DNA from: Magnaporthiopsis rhizophila
Taxonomy: Eukaryota; Ascomycota; Sordariomycetes; Magnaporthales; Magnaporthaceae
NCBI GenBank assembly: GCA_003049465.1
Contig: PYSS01000005.1
Coordinates: 386,087-450,086, forward strand
Direction: 5' to 3'
Length of the DNA stretch: 64,000 nt
A model generated the notes under the pieces. That model worked only from the letters and a program-made list of their open reading frames with translations. It did no database searches and was not told where the DNA came from. Positions within the stretch are counted from its first letter, which is position 1; each line of letters starts with the position of its first letter. This document shows, in pieces, positions 44,186 to 54,693 of this stretch. Both the position numbers and the translations under genes were made by a program.

Positions 44186-45982
44186 GCCCCAGGCGGCCAA
44201 GCGAGCTAAGCAAATGTAATCAGATCTGGATCGTCTATACCAAGACGACGGACGCCACGGCCGACTTGGCCTCCCAAGGTCTTGGTGTCTGGAGATGTTC
44301 CTGGGAGTTTGCCGATATACTGGGGTGCTCCAGGTGGGTTCCAGAGGAGAGGTTGATATCTGAAGCAAAAAGAAAAGACAAGGGTGCTGAGTTGAGACCA
44401 AAGCGCACCGATACCGAACCACGCGAGCAAAGCGGCTACCTCTACGCACCCAGGTCATTACACTCACGTCCTCCCCTTATAGAGGTCACAACTCACTCGG
44501 GCTTCATCGGATAAAGCCGTTGATTCCGTGTAACTTTCAAAGGGCCGGCGCCAGCGAACAACTGCCCGATTGTTTGCTGCAGGCCACATACAGTAGCTCG
44601 CATCGCGTGAGGCACCTAGCTGTTTCATGGGGCGCCTCTCCACCCGAGGTATTTCAAATTTCGTGGTGTCTCCTTCCCGTCGGCAGTTCTGTCGGGCACT
44701 TTCAACCTCGCACGTTCCCGCCATTCCTGCCGTTGAAACAACTTTAAGCGAAATCCCCAGGTCTCGCTGGTGTGGCAGGAGCCGCCCGCTGCCTGCCCAG
44801 ATGGATCAGGTGCGTCCAACTTTGCGGGGCAGCAGCAGCCACAGAAAGTGAACGACAACAAAAATACAAGATGGCTTGATGGAATGGATGGACGTCTGTC
44901 GGATCGGATCCCGACCGCCAAGCCAAACCTTCCTTCGGGTACACCTGTCGTCTGCCACCATCGCATGCCGTCGCCGGCCGCCTCGCCCTACCATCCTGTC
45001 CTTGGGGCTGTCATATCCCCGTGCCAAGATTTGATGCGAAGCTGGCGATGAAGCTTAGATCGGCGCGACACCACTTTGACGCCTGCTGTCTTCCTTTTTT
45101 TCGCCCTTTCTCACCCCCAACGGCGCAGGCCCTGGAAACATACCCCCCATGTCGCCCGCCGCCTTGCCCGAGTCGGGGAGCCCTGGCCTTGTGCTTCGGT
45201 CTCATGCCCGCGGTTTTACAATTGTAGAGCATTTATGGACAGTGGGCGCATTCCGTGCTTCCGTCCGACAGGGTCCGCCACAGGTCGCGCCAAGGATTGA
45301 GGACGGCCGCAAGGGGTAGGTGCCGGGGTTACAGTAGGTTCTGTCTCTCCCAGCCGCAGAGGCCCTTGCTTTTCGACTCGAACTCCATGTCTCCTAGCCA
45401 AAACATACCCGCCCCCCTTTTCTCGCTGCTGTGGCTATCTTTTTGATCGTCTTTCGTCACCCACTTCACCTTCCTGGACACACATCGCAGCCTTCAAGCC
45501 AGTCCCTGGCCGTGCAAGCCTCCCTGGCCCTGAGTCGAAAATACCAACTGTGGAATACCCCACCACTCTTCGACTTGCCAATCGAAGCAAAAAAGAAATA
45601 TTCACCTCGTCGCCGAGCGCGGATAATCTTGCCCTGCGCGATGGAACGCTGTCATGTGCTATAAGCTTGTATTAAGACGCCGATCTCCTAAAATATTCCC
45701 CAGCCAGCCCTGGTAAGATCATGCCTGGCCTTATTTACATATAATGGCCCCGGGCGGACTTCATTTCTCTCTTGTCGTTTTCTCTTGACTTCATGTTCTC
45801 TTCTCTTCATCATAATTTTCTTCCCTTCTCTTGACGCTTAGTCGTCCTTTTTTTTTTCTTACCCCTTTTCATTCTTTTCTCTCTCTTTTCACAACACCGA
45901 GGCTGCAGGACGGCTTCGTTTGTTGCCATCCTTTTTTTTTTCTAGCCTCTCTCTCCTCCCGTTCTTTGGCCTATAGGAAGCC

Positions 45983-47574
45983 ATGGCGGAAGCAATGGAG
46001 AACGTCAAGCCCATCTGCGGCGCTGATAAAGCGGACGCGGGCGAATACGACCTGCCGCTCCATATCGCCGCCGTCTGTAAGTGCCACTTCTACACCAGCG
46101 AGACAAGCATGGAGAGCCGAGCTGCTGACCACCCTGCCCGACCCAAACAGTCTTGGTTTTCGCCGCCTCCATCTTTGGCGCCGGATTCCCTGTCACAGCC
46201 AAGAAGGTCAAGTGGCTGAAGATCCCACCAAAGGTCTTCTTTGCTTGCAAACACTTTGGAACGGGTGTCCTGATAGCAACGGCCTTTGTGCATCTCCTAC
46301 CGACCGCCTTCCTCAGCCTGTCGAACCCATGCCTGCCTGATCTCTTCACCAAGGACTACCCGCCCCTGCCCGGCGTCATCATGATGGGCTCTCTCTTCTG
46401 TCTGTTCGTCATCGAGATGTACCTCAACGCCAAGACCGGGGGCCACTCGCACGGCGGACCGACCGGAAGCGATCTGAACGGCGGTCATGCCCATGTACAT
46501 GGTGCCCATGCACATGGTGCCCCGCCCTCGCCGCCGCGCCCGCCGCGCTACAACACCGAGGACTTCGAGTCGGACCAGGCCGACTTCGAGAAGCGCATGG
46601 CACAGCAGATGTATGAGCAGGAGAGCAAGGTGGCGTCGGCGCGCAGCGACCCCTTTGGGGACCCGGAGAAGGGCCGCCTCTCCGACTCGGAGATGCCCGC
46701 ATGGTTCGTCGTCTTCTACGAGCAGTACGTGCGCCAGAGGCTCGAGATGATGAACATGCTCCGCGAGGCCGACACAAACCAGGTCCGCCAGATCCAGGCC
46801 GCCGCCAACTCGTGGAAGGACCCCAAGTCTGAGCCCAAGATGGCGGCCGTCAAGGCCAACATGGTGGCGCCCCCGGGCCGGTGGCTGGACGAGAACGGCA
46901 AGGTGGTAGACCCGCTCGAGTACCGCAGGATGTCGCTCAACATCACCATGCTTGAGGGCGGTATCCTGTTCCACTCCGTCTTCGTCGGCATGACTGTCAG
47001 CATCACCAACGAGGGCTTCATCATCCTGCTCATCGCCATCCTGTTCCACCAGATGTTTGAGGGTCTCGGTCTCGGTGCCCGTATCGCTGCCGTCCCCTAC
47101 CCTCCCGGAAGCTTCCGCCCGTGGCTCCTGGTCATCGCCTTCGGCTCCACCTGCCCCATCGGCCAGGCTATTGGTCTCGCCGCTCGCAACTCCTACGACC
47201 CCAACAGCGCCTTTGGTCTCATCATCGTTGGAGTCTTCAACGCCATGTAAGCGACGTCATAATTCCCCACCAAGACACGGTCATCTATTTTCAAGGACTT
47301 CTCCACTGACAATACCATCATCTTTCTACACACACAGCTCGTCCGGTTTGCTCATCTACGCTGCCCTTGTGGACCTGCTCGCTGAGGACTTCCTTTCCGA
47401 GGAGGCGCAGGCTGTCATGACCAAGAGCATGAAGATCACTGCCTTCTGCTACGTTCTTCTGGGAGGTGAGTGGCCCCTGGACCCTATTTGCGACACCTGT
47501 GAGCAGGCACTGACCCTGGAACAACTACAAAAACACAGCTCTCGGCATGTCTGTTGTTGGTGCTTTCGCATAAT
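45983..47574 (+). CDS. ZIP-family divalent metal transporter
   Basis: Model: exons 45983-46076, 46151-47246, 47338-47465, 47540-47574; 450 residues. ZIP proteins bring Zn2+ or related metals into the cytosol. The first helix (LVFAASIFGAGF) begins at exon 2. TM2-3 carry KHFGTGVLIATAFVHLLP and MMGSLFCLFVIEMYLN. A His-rich loop (GGHSHGG, GGHAHVHGAHAHG) lies between TM3 and TM4, with a charged cytosolic stretch of about 180 residues. Then come the metal-path helices TM4 (LEGGILFHSVFVGMTVS) and TM5 (FHQMFEGLGLGARIA), and a short last exon ending LGMSVVGAFA. The cytosolic loop is longer than in yeast Zrt1. The exact metal and membrane cannot be read from sequence. It lies divergent to the Mn-type CDF. 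Confidence 0.93.
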
Positions 47575-48470
47575 GGACAAGCTGCTTCCTGGAGCGGCCT
47601 GCTTCGGCTAGAAGAGAGGAACCCCACGACGGCCACCAAGGCCCTGGGCCATCCCGGACAGCGAAACACCGAATAGGCTCGACGTGCGGTCCAGTGCAAT
47701 ACACGAGTCATCGCCTTCCTTTTGCCGAGTTAACATGCCGACTACCAAACCTAGGCGCGGGCGAAAAACTCGATCGAAAGGCAGGGAGAGTCGCACGTGT
47801 TTTGCGACAGGCTGGTTTCAGGCGAGCAACAAGCCCACGGAGAGAGGTTGTACGATTAACATGGGAGACAAGACTAAAAACGAGAAAGAAAAAAAAGTTT
47901 GAAAAGGGTCCCTAAGAATATACCTCACGTTTTTCGCGTCTTTCGATCCACACCCACCACGCTCTTTTTTAACTCTCCTTTTTTTCAACCCCCTTGTCCA
48001 CCGGCTTGGGCCCGGGCGCTGGAAAGACGAGGCACACTCATTTACTGCTTGGATCCCTTGCTGGCGCAGAGATCGCCGGGAGACAGCCGTATAAACCTTG
48101 CCTCCCGACCCGAGATCCCATTCGCCGCACGTGTGACCGAAGAAGCCGCCCCTATTTCGCGATCGACTCGGACTGTGGCCGAAGCCGCCGGCGTTACTGG
48201 TACCTCCCCGAAGGCAAGGCAAGGGGATTGGGTGGATTAATCGGAAATGGGAGGGTGTTCACTTTTTTTTTTTTCTTTTCTTTTTTTTTCCCCAATAATG
48301 TTTAACTCCGAGCATCATAGAAAACGCGTTGTTTCTACAAACCCGGGAAACGGGAAGCAGTTAAAACAGGCCCCGCCGAAGATCACACGCGCTTGGCAGC
48401 AGGGTGGCAAGGAGATGGTAATAATTACAAGAGAAGGAAGTCTGGCTGGTCACGATGTGCGGTCATGATC

Positions 48471-48493
48471 TTTTTTTTTTTTTTTTTTTTTTT
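48471..48493. repeat. Homopolymer T23
   Basis: An uninterrupted T run followed by GTTTTTGTTTTGG, in the 3' flank of the ZIP gene. Confidence 0.8.
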
Positions 48494-49960
48494 GTTTTTG
48501 TTTTGGCAAGGTTGGCTTTGCTTACATGCAACGCCCCGTCTTAATAGTTTCGGTTGACAAGTTTTTGTTTTTGTACGAATAGATCATTGCTCAACCTTGA
48601 GAGAGGGACCGATCGGCCGGTCGTGGCTCTCCATGGTTGGGCTGGCTGAAACCAAATGCCGTTTCAGCGCCTGGGACGAAAGCGGCAGCTTTGTTCGATA
48701 CAGGCCGATCTTTTAAGCATTCGGAAACCCCTCGTTTTTTTCTTCATTCAAATCGTCTCAACCAACTCCCGTCTCCCCACAAACGGGGGCCGGCAGTGGA
48801 GCAGCATCCCGCCCCGCGATGGACACACTTTTCCCCACCCCTGCCCGCGTGCTGGGCCAAGAGCAACGCCAAGACCGAAGCGGTTATATTCTGGCATCTG
48901 GCATCCAGGATCTCGCACGTGTGGCGGCAATGGATACAGTGCACGGGATGCGTGTATCATGAAGCGCAGTTGCTTTCCGGTTTCTTTTTCTTGTATATTT
49001 CATCGTCTTGTTCTAATGTACTTGAGGCTGCTCGTGACGACATGCGGAAGACTTGCATTCCGCGTTCGTCGTCGCCTGTCCTTGTCTCGGGCAGCCCGAA
49101 TGGAAGGGGCACGGGAAAGCAAAAGGGGGCGGCGGCGGCACGCGAATCAAAGCCGTGGGTGATCGTCGGTGACATCCGATGTGAGCACTACAGCGGCTTC
49201 ATGCGCAACGTGGAAAGGAGAGATGGAAGGAAGGAAGGAAGGAAGGAATAGACGGGTGTATGGATGCACGCCAGGTGTGTGTGTAAATCGGGATGAACTT
49301 CACCTCGTCGGAGATGATGGCATGCTTATCCCAAGAATTCATCATTCTTTTTGTGTGAATTGACGCATGTTCCGGCTGCCTACATCCGAGACCAGCAACC
49401 TCGCAAATCAGTGCTGAATATGATACATCGCCCGGCAGTTGATGCTTGCTCGGGACGAGCAGCTGGTGGCTGTTGTGTGGTATGAATAAGTGTGGCCGAC
49501 GAGCCGTAATAGACACACTGCGGCACATACAAATCAATCCCCTTGGCAAGTATCAAAAACTCGAGGCGACTTTATCTTGATACGGCGACAGCCCTTGACC
49601 CTTCTCTTCTCCTTGGCCCACTCCCCGCTCCCCCGACACAGATTGACGTGCAGTCGTCGCTTCTACAGCAGAAGATTAACCGATCTCTCGGCGACTGAAT
49701 GAGGACAGGGGTCGTAATATCGGGAACGAGCGCGGACGAGGATGCGGGGGTGGATGACCGATGACAGGAGTGAACCTTTTGGATGCCTGCAAGGAAATGT
49801 GCTAAAAGTAGCATGGCAGGGAGACGGCGCATGTCTTGGCGGCCAACAAAAGAACGCGCGCGTTAAGAAACAAGCATGTATGGTCAATGAAACCGTCCAA
49901 CGAAGTAATCAACGCAGAAGAACCACTGTGTCGGCATTCCTAGTGTCGGTCGACACAGGA

Positions 49961-50005
49961 GCGAGGCAGAATGGAGCGAGGCAGAATGGAGCGAGGCAGA
50001 ATAGA
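49961..50005. repeat. 15-bp tandem repeat, three copies
   Basis: Unit GCGAGGCAGAATGGA occurs twice exactly and once with one change (ATAGA), about 300 bp upstream of the likely start of the pseudokinase gene. Confidence 0.9.
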
Positions 50006-50310
50006 GCCGTGCAAGGGATTTAGTGACCCAAGTTGTTATGCCAACTGGTGATTTCCAGGTGCCCTTCTCAAAGGGAGGGCGGAAAGGGATAGCAGCATTC
50101 CAGGAAGATGCGGTCACAACAAAGAAAGAGAAGAAATGGCGAGAAGCTGCCCAGCGTGCGTCGCCTTCTTTGTGCTCTCCAAGAAAGGCGGCCCAACTCC
50201 CATCCCAAGACGAGGTGGAAGAGGTGGTACCTGGATTCCAAACCAAGGACACTGGCAACAGACCCGAATCACCATATTCTGGAACGCGGCCACTCACCCA
50301 GGCACCAAAC

Positions 50311-51685
50311 ATGTCATCCTCGACGCGAAACACGCATTCTTCCGGCGACCTTGCCATCATCAAGTACCTGACTGATAGAAAAGGCTATGGCAAGGTGCTT
50401 GTTCGCCGGGAGAGCGACGGCGAGGTGCTGTTGGGCGAGACCCTCGAGGGCGAGGGGAAGCCAGCGCGGATCAAGGCGGTAGTCGACAGCGGCTTCAGCG
50501 AGATGATACAGAACCTGCTCGATCACGAGAACCTCGTCTCCATGGCCGGCTTCGTCTCCAGCACCGACCCCGAAGCCCCCGGCGGCGGGCCCGGGAAGAC
50601 GACCCGGTACCTGGTGTGGGACTACTGCGACGCCGGCACGCTCGATATGCTCCTCCGGGACCCGCCCGTGCCGCCGCGTGTGGGGGGCTTCCTGCCGGCG
50701 TCGCTGTGCTGGCACGTGGTGCTGTCGCTGCTCCGGGCGCTCGCGTGGCTGCACGACGGCTACCGCGAGGACGAGGTGACGTACCTGGTCGACCGCCGCG
50801 AGGCCAACGCCCGCTTCGGCGATGACCGCGTCAAGGGCGTCCAGCGCCACACGCGCCCCTTCATCGCGGACCCGGACTGGATGCCCGTGCTGCACCGCGC
50901 CATCACGGCCGACAACGTCTTCTTCCAGCAGCCGCGCGGCATCGAGACCTACGGCCTCTGCAAGCTCGGCAACTACTCCTACGTCCACGTCTCGGGCCAC
51001 GTCTCGGCCCGGTCGGTCGAGGGCAGCATGGTCGCGCCCGAAAAAGGCAATGCTCCCCTCTCGGCGATGGTGCCGCCGCTGTCTGGAAGTATGGAGGAGG
51101 ATGATAGCATGGAATATATACGCAAGCAACCCAAGGTACCACCAGACTGAACCCATCCATTCACACGCCCCAGAACCAAAGAACACCGGGGCAGTCTGCT
51201 GACATGTCATACACTCCGGCTTTCTTTAGGACAAGCGGCCATACACCCAAGGCAGCGAGCTGTTCGCGGTCGGCGCGCTCCTGTACCGCATGATGACGGC
51301 CCACCAGCTGCCGGACCCTGACGAGTGCCCGGACTGCGGGTGCCTCCACCTCGATCCGGGCGCGCCAATGTGCATGCACGACTGCAGGGACGCGGTCGAC
51401 GTGAGAAAGGGCCACGAGGTGTTCAGAGGGCTTCCCGAGTACGCCGGGCTGGACGAGGTCGTGGGGGACCTGCTCCAGCACCACCGCAAGACCCAGTTGC
51501 CGCCGACGTGGGAGGTGTACAAGATCGCGGAGCAGGCATTCAAGCGGTGGCGGATCAGGGACGCCGACGGGCGCATGTTTGTCACGCTGGAGATGGACCT
51601 GCACCGCCGCTGGGACGCCGTCTATGCTAGAGCTGCCCAGCGGAAGCGGGAGGGCTCACCTCTGCGGATTTCTTTGTACGACTGA
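50311..51685 (+). CDS. Pseudokinase (protein-kinase-like, catalytic residues lost)
   Basis: Model: exon 50311-51135, intron 51136-51229 (GTACCA...TAG), exon 51230-51685; 426 residues from MSSSTRNTHSS. An in-frame ATG at 50023 would add 96 low-complexity residues and is less likely. The kinase fold is visible: HENLVSMAGFV, YLVWDYCDAGTLDMLL hinge, LHRAITADNVFFQ catalytic loop, and YGLCKLGNYSYVHVSG where DFG should be. The HRD aspartate is Ala and DFG is replaced by LGN, so phosphotransfer is not expected. The C-lobe has an unusual Cys/His cluster (CPDCGCLHL...CMHDC) that may bind zinc. The family is widespread in Pezizomycotina and unassigned. It is uninterrupted here, so the loss of catalytic residues looks like a family feature, not decay. 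Confidence 0.8.
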
Positions 51686-52359
51686 GTGATTTAATCAGCA
51701 GTTGGGTGTGTTGGGTTGGGCAGGAACGAGGTAGCGTCGATTGACTTTTTAGTTAGCTTGAGGAATTAATTGCATTTTGATCGGGGCCGTTGATTGCAGG
51801 CCCCCACGCCCCCTACCGGAGTAACCTATCCCAGCCGTCGCCCGGTGCCTTTCTCAACTGTTTGGCGACCCGACGCCCGAGCCGACGCTGATTTCCAGAA
51901 GGTTCAGCTTACAGATCCCCCAACCCGCAGACTCGGCTGCAGCCGCGGCACCTAAAAACCACATTCAACAGCGCCCTCGCCAGCCCGCCGCCTGATTCAA
52001 TTGGCCAGACGTCTCGATTAGCGCCTGCAGATGCAAGCAATCGGCTGCTAGTTCACTCCAGCAGGCTGGGAAGGCACACGCACAGGACACAGTCGTCTCA
52101 CTCACACCAATCAGCTCAAACCTCATCTGCCAGCTTACGGCTCGAACCCCTCCTCCCACATCGTCTTCTCCAAACGTCCGGACCGGCCGACGACGACGCC
52201 ATCGATAGCCGAAACACTCCTTTCACCAACCGTCGCAACCACTGCCGGTGGGCGCTGTACACTATAGATTGATCCGGACCTCGGCACCCAGCCGCGACCA
52301 CAGACACAGACGTCTCCAGCGCGCTTGTGAGCACTCGTCCCACCCCTCTCGAGGGAGAC
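51686..52359. other. Intergenic region, 0.7 kb
   Basis: The 3' flank of the pseudokinase gene and C-rich leader of the roadblock-like gene. Nothing else recognised. Confidence 0.4.
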
Positions 52360-53445
52360 ATGCCGGCGATGCAGATGCAGCCGCAGCAGCCGCAGCAGCC
52401 GCATACCCCTCTCGCCACCGGACCCCCTCCGCTGCTCTACACGAAGCGCCTCTCCGGCTTCCTGCAGTCGAGCCTGTCGCCCCAGATACACTCGGCCATC
52501 GTCACCACCCTGTCGGGGAAGCTGTTGGCTTACGCCTCCCGCCACCCAGTCAGCACCCTGCGCACCCAGTGCACCGTCGCCGCCTCCATCTGGGCCATCC
52601 AGTCCGCCACAACCCCGCCCTCGACCGCCGCTACAACCCCGAGCTCCGCCTCCGCCGCTGCGGGGGGCCGCGCACGATCACGGGCCGGTGGCCGCGGTCG
52701 TAGTAGCAGCAGCACCAGCAGCGCCGACGACGGCGACGACGACCGGAACGATCGCGATGAGAGCCCCAGCAGCGGTGATACCGCCGGCGGACGAGGGGGC
52801 AAGCCGACCGGGAGCGCCCTCGCCGCCGCCCTCCCGCCCTCGGCGTCTCCGGAGTCCGTGGCCATCGCACGCGCAGGCCGGCCGGCCAGCATAACCGTCC
52901 AGCTCTCGGGCGCCGTCGTCGTCATAAGGCCGCTCAAGAGTCCTCTACTGTTCATCTGCATTGGCCCTTCGGGCTCCTCGGCCGCCAGCAGTGGCGGAGA
53001 CGCTGGTTCGTCTACCGCGCAAACTGGTATCGCCGCCGCTGCCGCCACCATCACCACCGCCACCGTTGGTTCTGCTTCTGTGCATGTCGACGGACCTGCA
53101 GACGGTGCCGAACGAGAGGCCCCCTCGACAGCGGCGGGCGAGCAGCAACCCCACATAGCGTCGGCGCCTCCCGCCGCTGCACCGGCCACAGACGGAGGCG
53201 GTAGTAACCTGGCGCCACAGGCCTCCGCGTCCGCGGCGGTGGTGGGGTCGCCGTCGGAGACGACGAGTGTTCTGAGCGGCACGAGCGCTGCCCCGTCGAC
53301 CACCGCTACCGCCACCAGCGTAGGCGCCGCCGCCGCCGGCCTAACACGCCGCCACGCCGAGGAGCTGGCCCGGTGGCTCGACGAGCGGCTCGAAACGCTC
53401 TGGGTTCCTGACGAGAGCGGCGGGTCCGCTCTAGATGCGCGATGA
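52360..53445 (+). CDS. Roadblock/LC7-like protein, possible LAMTOR2/Ego3 homologue
   Basis: Single exon, 361 residues. Residues about 25-90 (LSGFLQSSLSPQIHSAIVTT, GKLLAYASRHP, AASIWAI) match by eye the first helix and strands of LAMTOR2 (compare its LLAYSGYG and ASNIWAAY). The later strands appear at about 172-205 (SITVQLSGAVVVIRPLKSPLLFICIGP) and the last helix at about 330-352 (RRHAEELARWLDERLETLW). Between these lie two low-complexity Ser/Ala/Gly/Thr insertions of about 85 and 125 residues. LAMTOR/EGO proteins anchor Rag GTPases to the vacuole or lysosome for TORC1 signalling; that is inference from fold resemblance. Usual family members are 120-190 residues. The start is the ATG preceding MQMQPQQPQQP. 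Confidence 0.6.
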   Translation: MPAMQMQPQQPQQPHTPLATGPPPLLYTKRLSGFLQSSLSPQIHSAIVTTLSGKLLAYASRHPVSTLRTQCTVAASIWAIQSATTPPSTAATTPSSASAAAGGRARSRAGGRGRSSSSTSSADDGDDDRNDRDESPSSGDTAGGRGGKPTGSALAAALPPSASPESVAIARAGRPASITVQLSGAVVVIRPLKSPLLFICIGPSGSSAASSGGDAGSSTAQTGIAAAAATITTATVGSASVHVDGPADGAEREAPSTAAGEQQPHIASAPPAAAPATDGGGSNLAPQASASAAVVGSPSETTSVLSGTSAAPSTTATATSVGAAAAGLTRRHAEELARWLDERLETLWVPDESGGSALDAR

Positions 53446-54693
53446 ACTTGGAGCATCCTCGACGATACATCGCGGCGAGAATAAAAGGGGAGAAACTCTA
53501 ATAGGCTCATGGTAGACGGCGACGTCTCCTGGCTGAGGATTATGTCGTTTCCTTTTATGTTTTTGGGAGAAGTAGAAGTTAGAGACGTGGCTGGAACGGA
53601 GACGCTCCATAGGCCCGCCCTCATATCATCCACCTACGCCAGTGGGTTGGTCCGAAGCCGTACGCAGAGCCATTGGTGAGCACTAACCCAAGCCCATGTC
53701 CCCAACTACTGTACGGCGACGGCGTGCCGGAGGCCTCGAAAATCATGGCCAATACACGCTCGGATAGCTGGACAGCCGGTGCCAAGGGCGCTGGTGGCAG
53801 GTATTGACGTCGATGGCCTGTTCCCACTCCCCGTCGGCTAGCCCACGTTCTCTTTCAGTCGAGTGAACCTTGACGGCACGTCGAAGCATGACCCCGCAAG
53901 CTTCGGTGTGGCGGGGATCGGACCGAGATATATCCCGTGTTGGCCGGACGCGTGGGGTGCTGGCGGGCGAAGCGAGCGTATTCACTATTGATTTGGGGCG
54001 TGTTGTCCGAGGGGCAGCAGGTTTATTTGCTTGCCTTTTTTTATTCTTCAAAGCCCACACAAACAAGAGCCCATGTCACACGACTACCGCATTCTATTTT
54101 CATTCTAACCCATCTCTCGCGGGAGCAGCATCTGGATCTGTATAAAACAGTCGGGGAAGTAGACATTCAACAAGAGATTTTGGTCGATAAAATCTATTTG
54201 AAATCTACCTATTTGCTACTACCACGAATTTTCTGTCTAACTACAATTTCCGGAAATAAAACCGCGTGAATCCTACGATCTCTATGAAAGGGCTTCGAGG
54301 CTTCGAGGCTAATGCACCGTCAAAGGCTCCGAGGACGTTGAACGACTACATGTATTCCCGTGACAAGTAGCCCTAGATACCCCTGGATTCTGTCATATGT
54401 TTCCTTGTCCTCGTTGTAGATTGCGGGAAGTCACAAAAGGAATCGATACTGTGTGTGCGGAGCAACCCCATCATCCCGTCGAAAACCGTTTACAAATTAA
54501 CGTTGCGCCTCCCCCGATGGATGATCAGCAAAGAGATCTGCACTGATCGACGCGGAAGAAAAGAGAGAGAGAATGCAACAAGAAATGCCGTCATGATCAA
54601 ATATAAGCACATCCACATCCAACTGCTCGCTACGCATTTACACGCCAGCGAAAAACAGCGTTCAAGCCAACAACAACACACCCACCCTCTCTT
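53446..54693. other. Convergent spacer, 1.2 kb
   Basis: 3' flanks of the roadblock-like gene and the disordered-protein gene. AT-rich at 54100-54270. No gene recognised. Confidence 0.4.

Larger units (their letters stand above)
42761..45982. other. Divergent promoter region between two metal transporters, 3.2 kb
   Basis: No frame looks like a gene. Visible items: A23 (43690-43712), T22 (44164-44185), a pyrimidine-rich leader from about 45770 to 45980 entering the ZIP gene, and AT-rich TATA-like sequence (TTATTTACATATAATGG, about 45730). It carries the promoters of both the CDF and ZIP genes. Confidence 0.5.
47575..50310. other. Intergenic region, 2.7 kb
   Basis: No convincing gene. It holds T-rich tracts (48261-48290), T23 (48471-48493), a (GGAA)n microsatellite near 49226-49249 and a 15-bp tandem repeat (49961-50005). 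The last 290 bp are in frame with the pseudokinase gene and could be an N-terminal extension. Confidence 0.45.
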
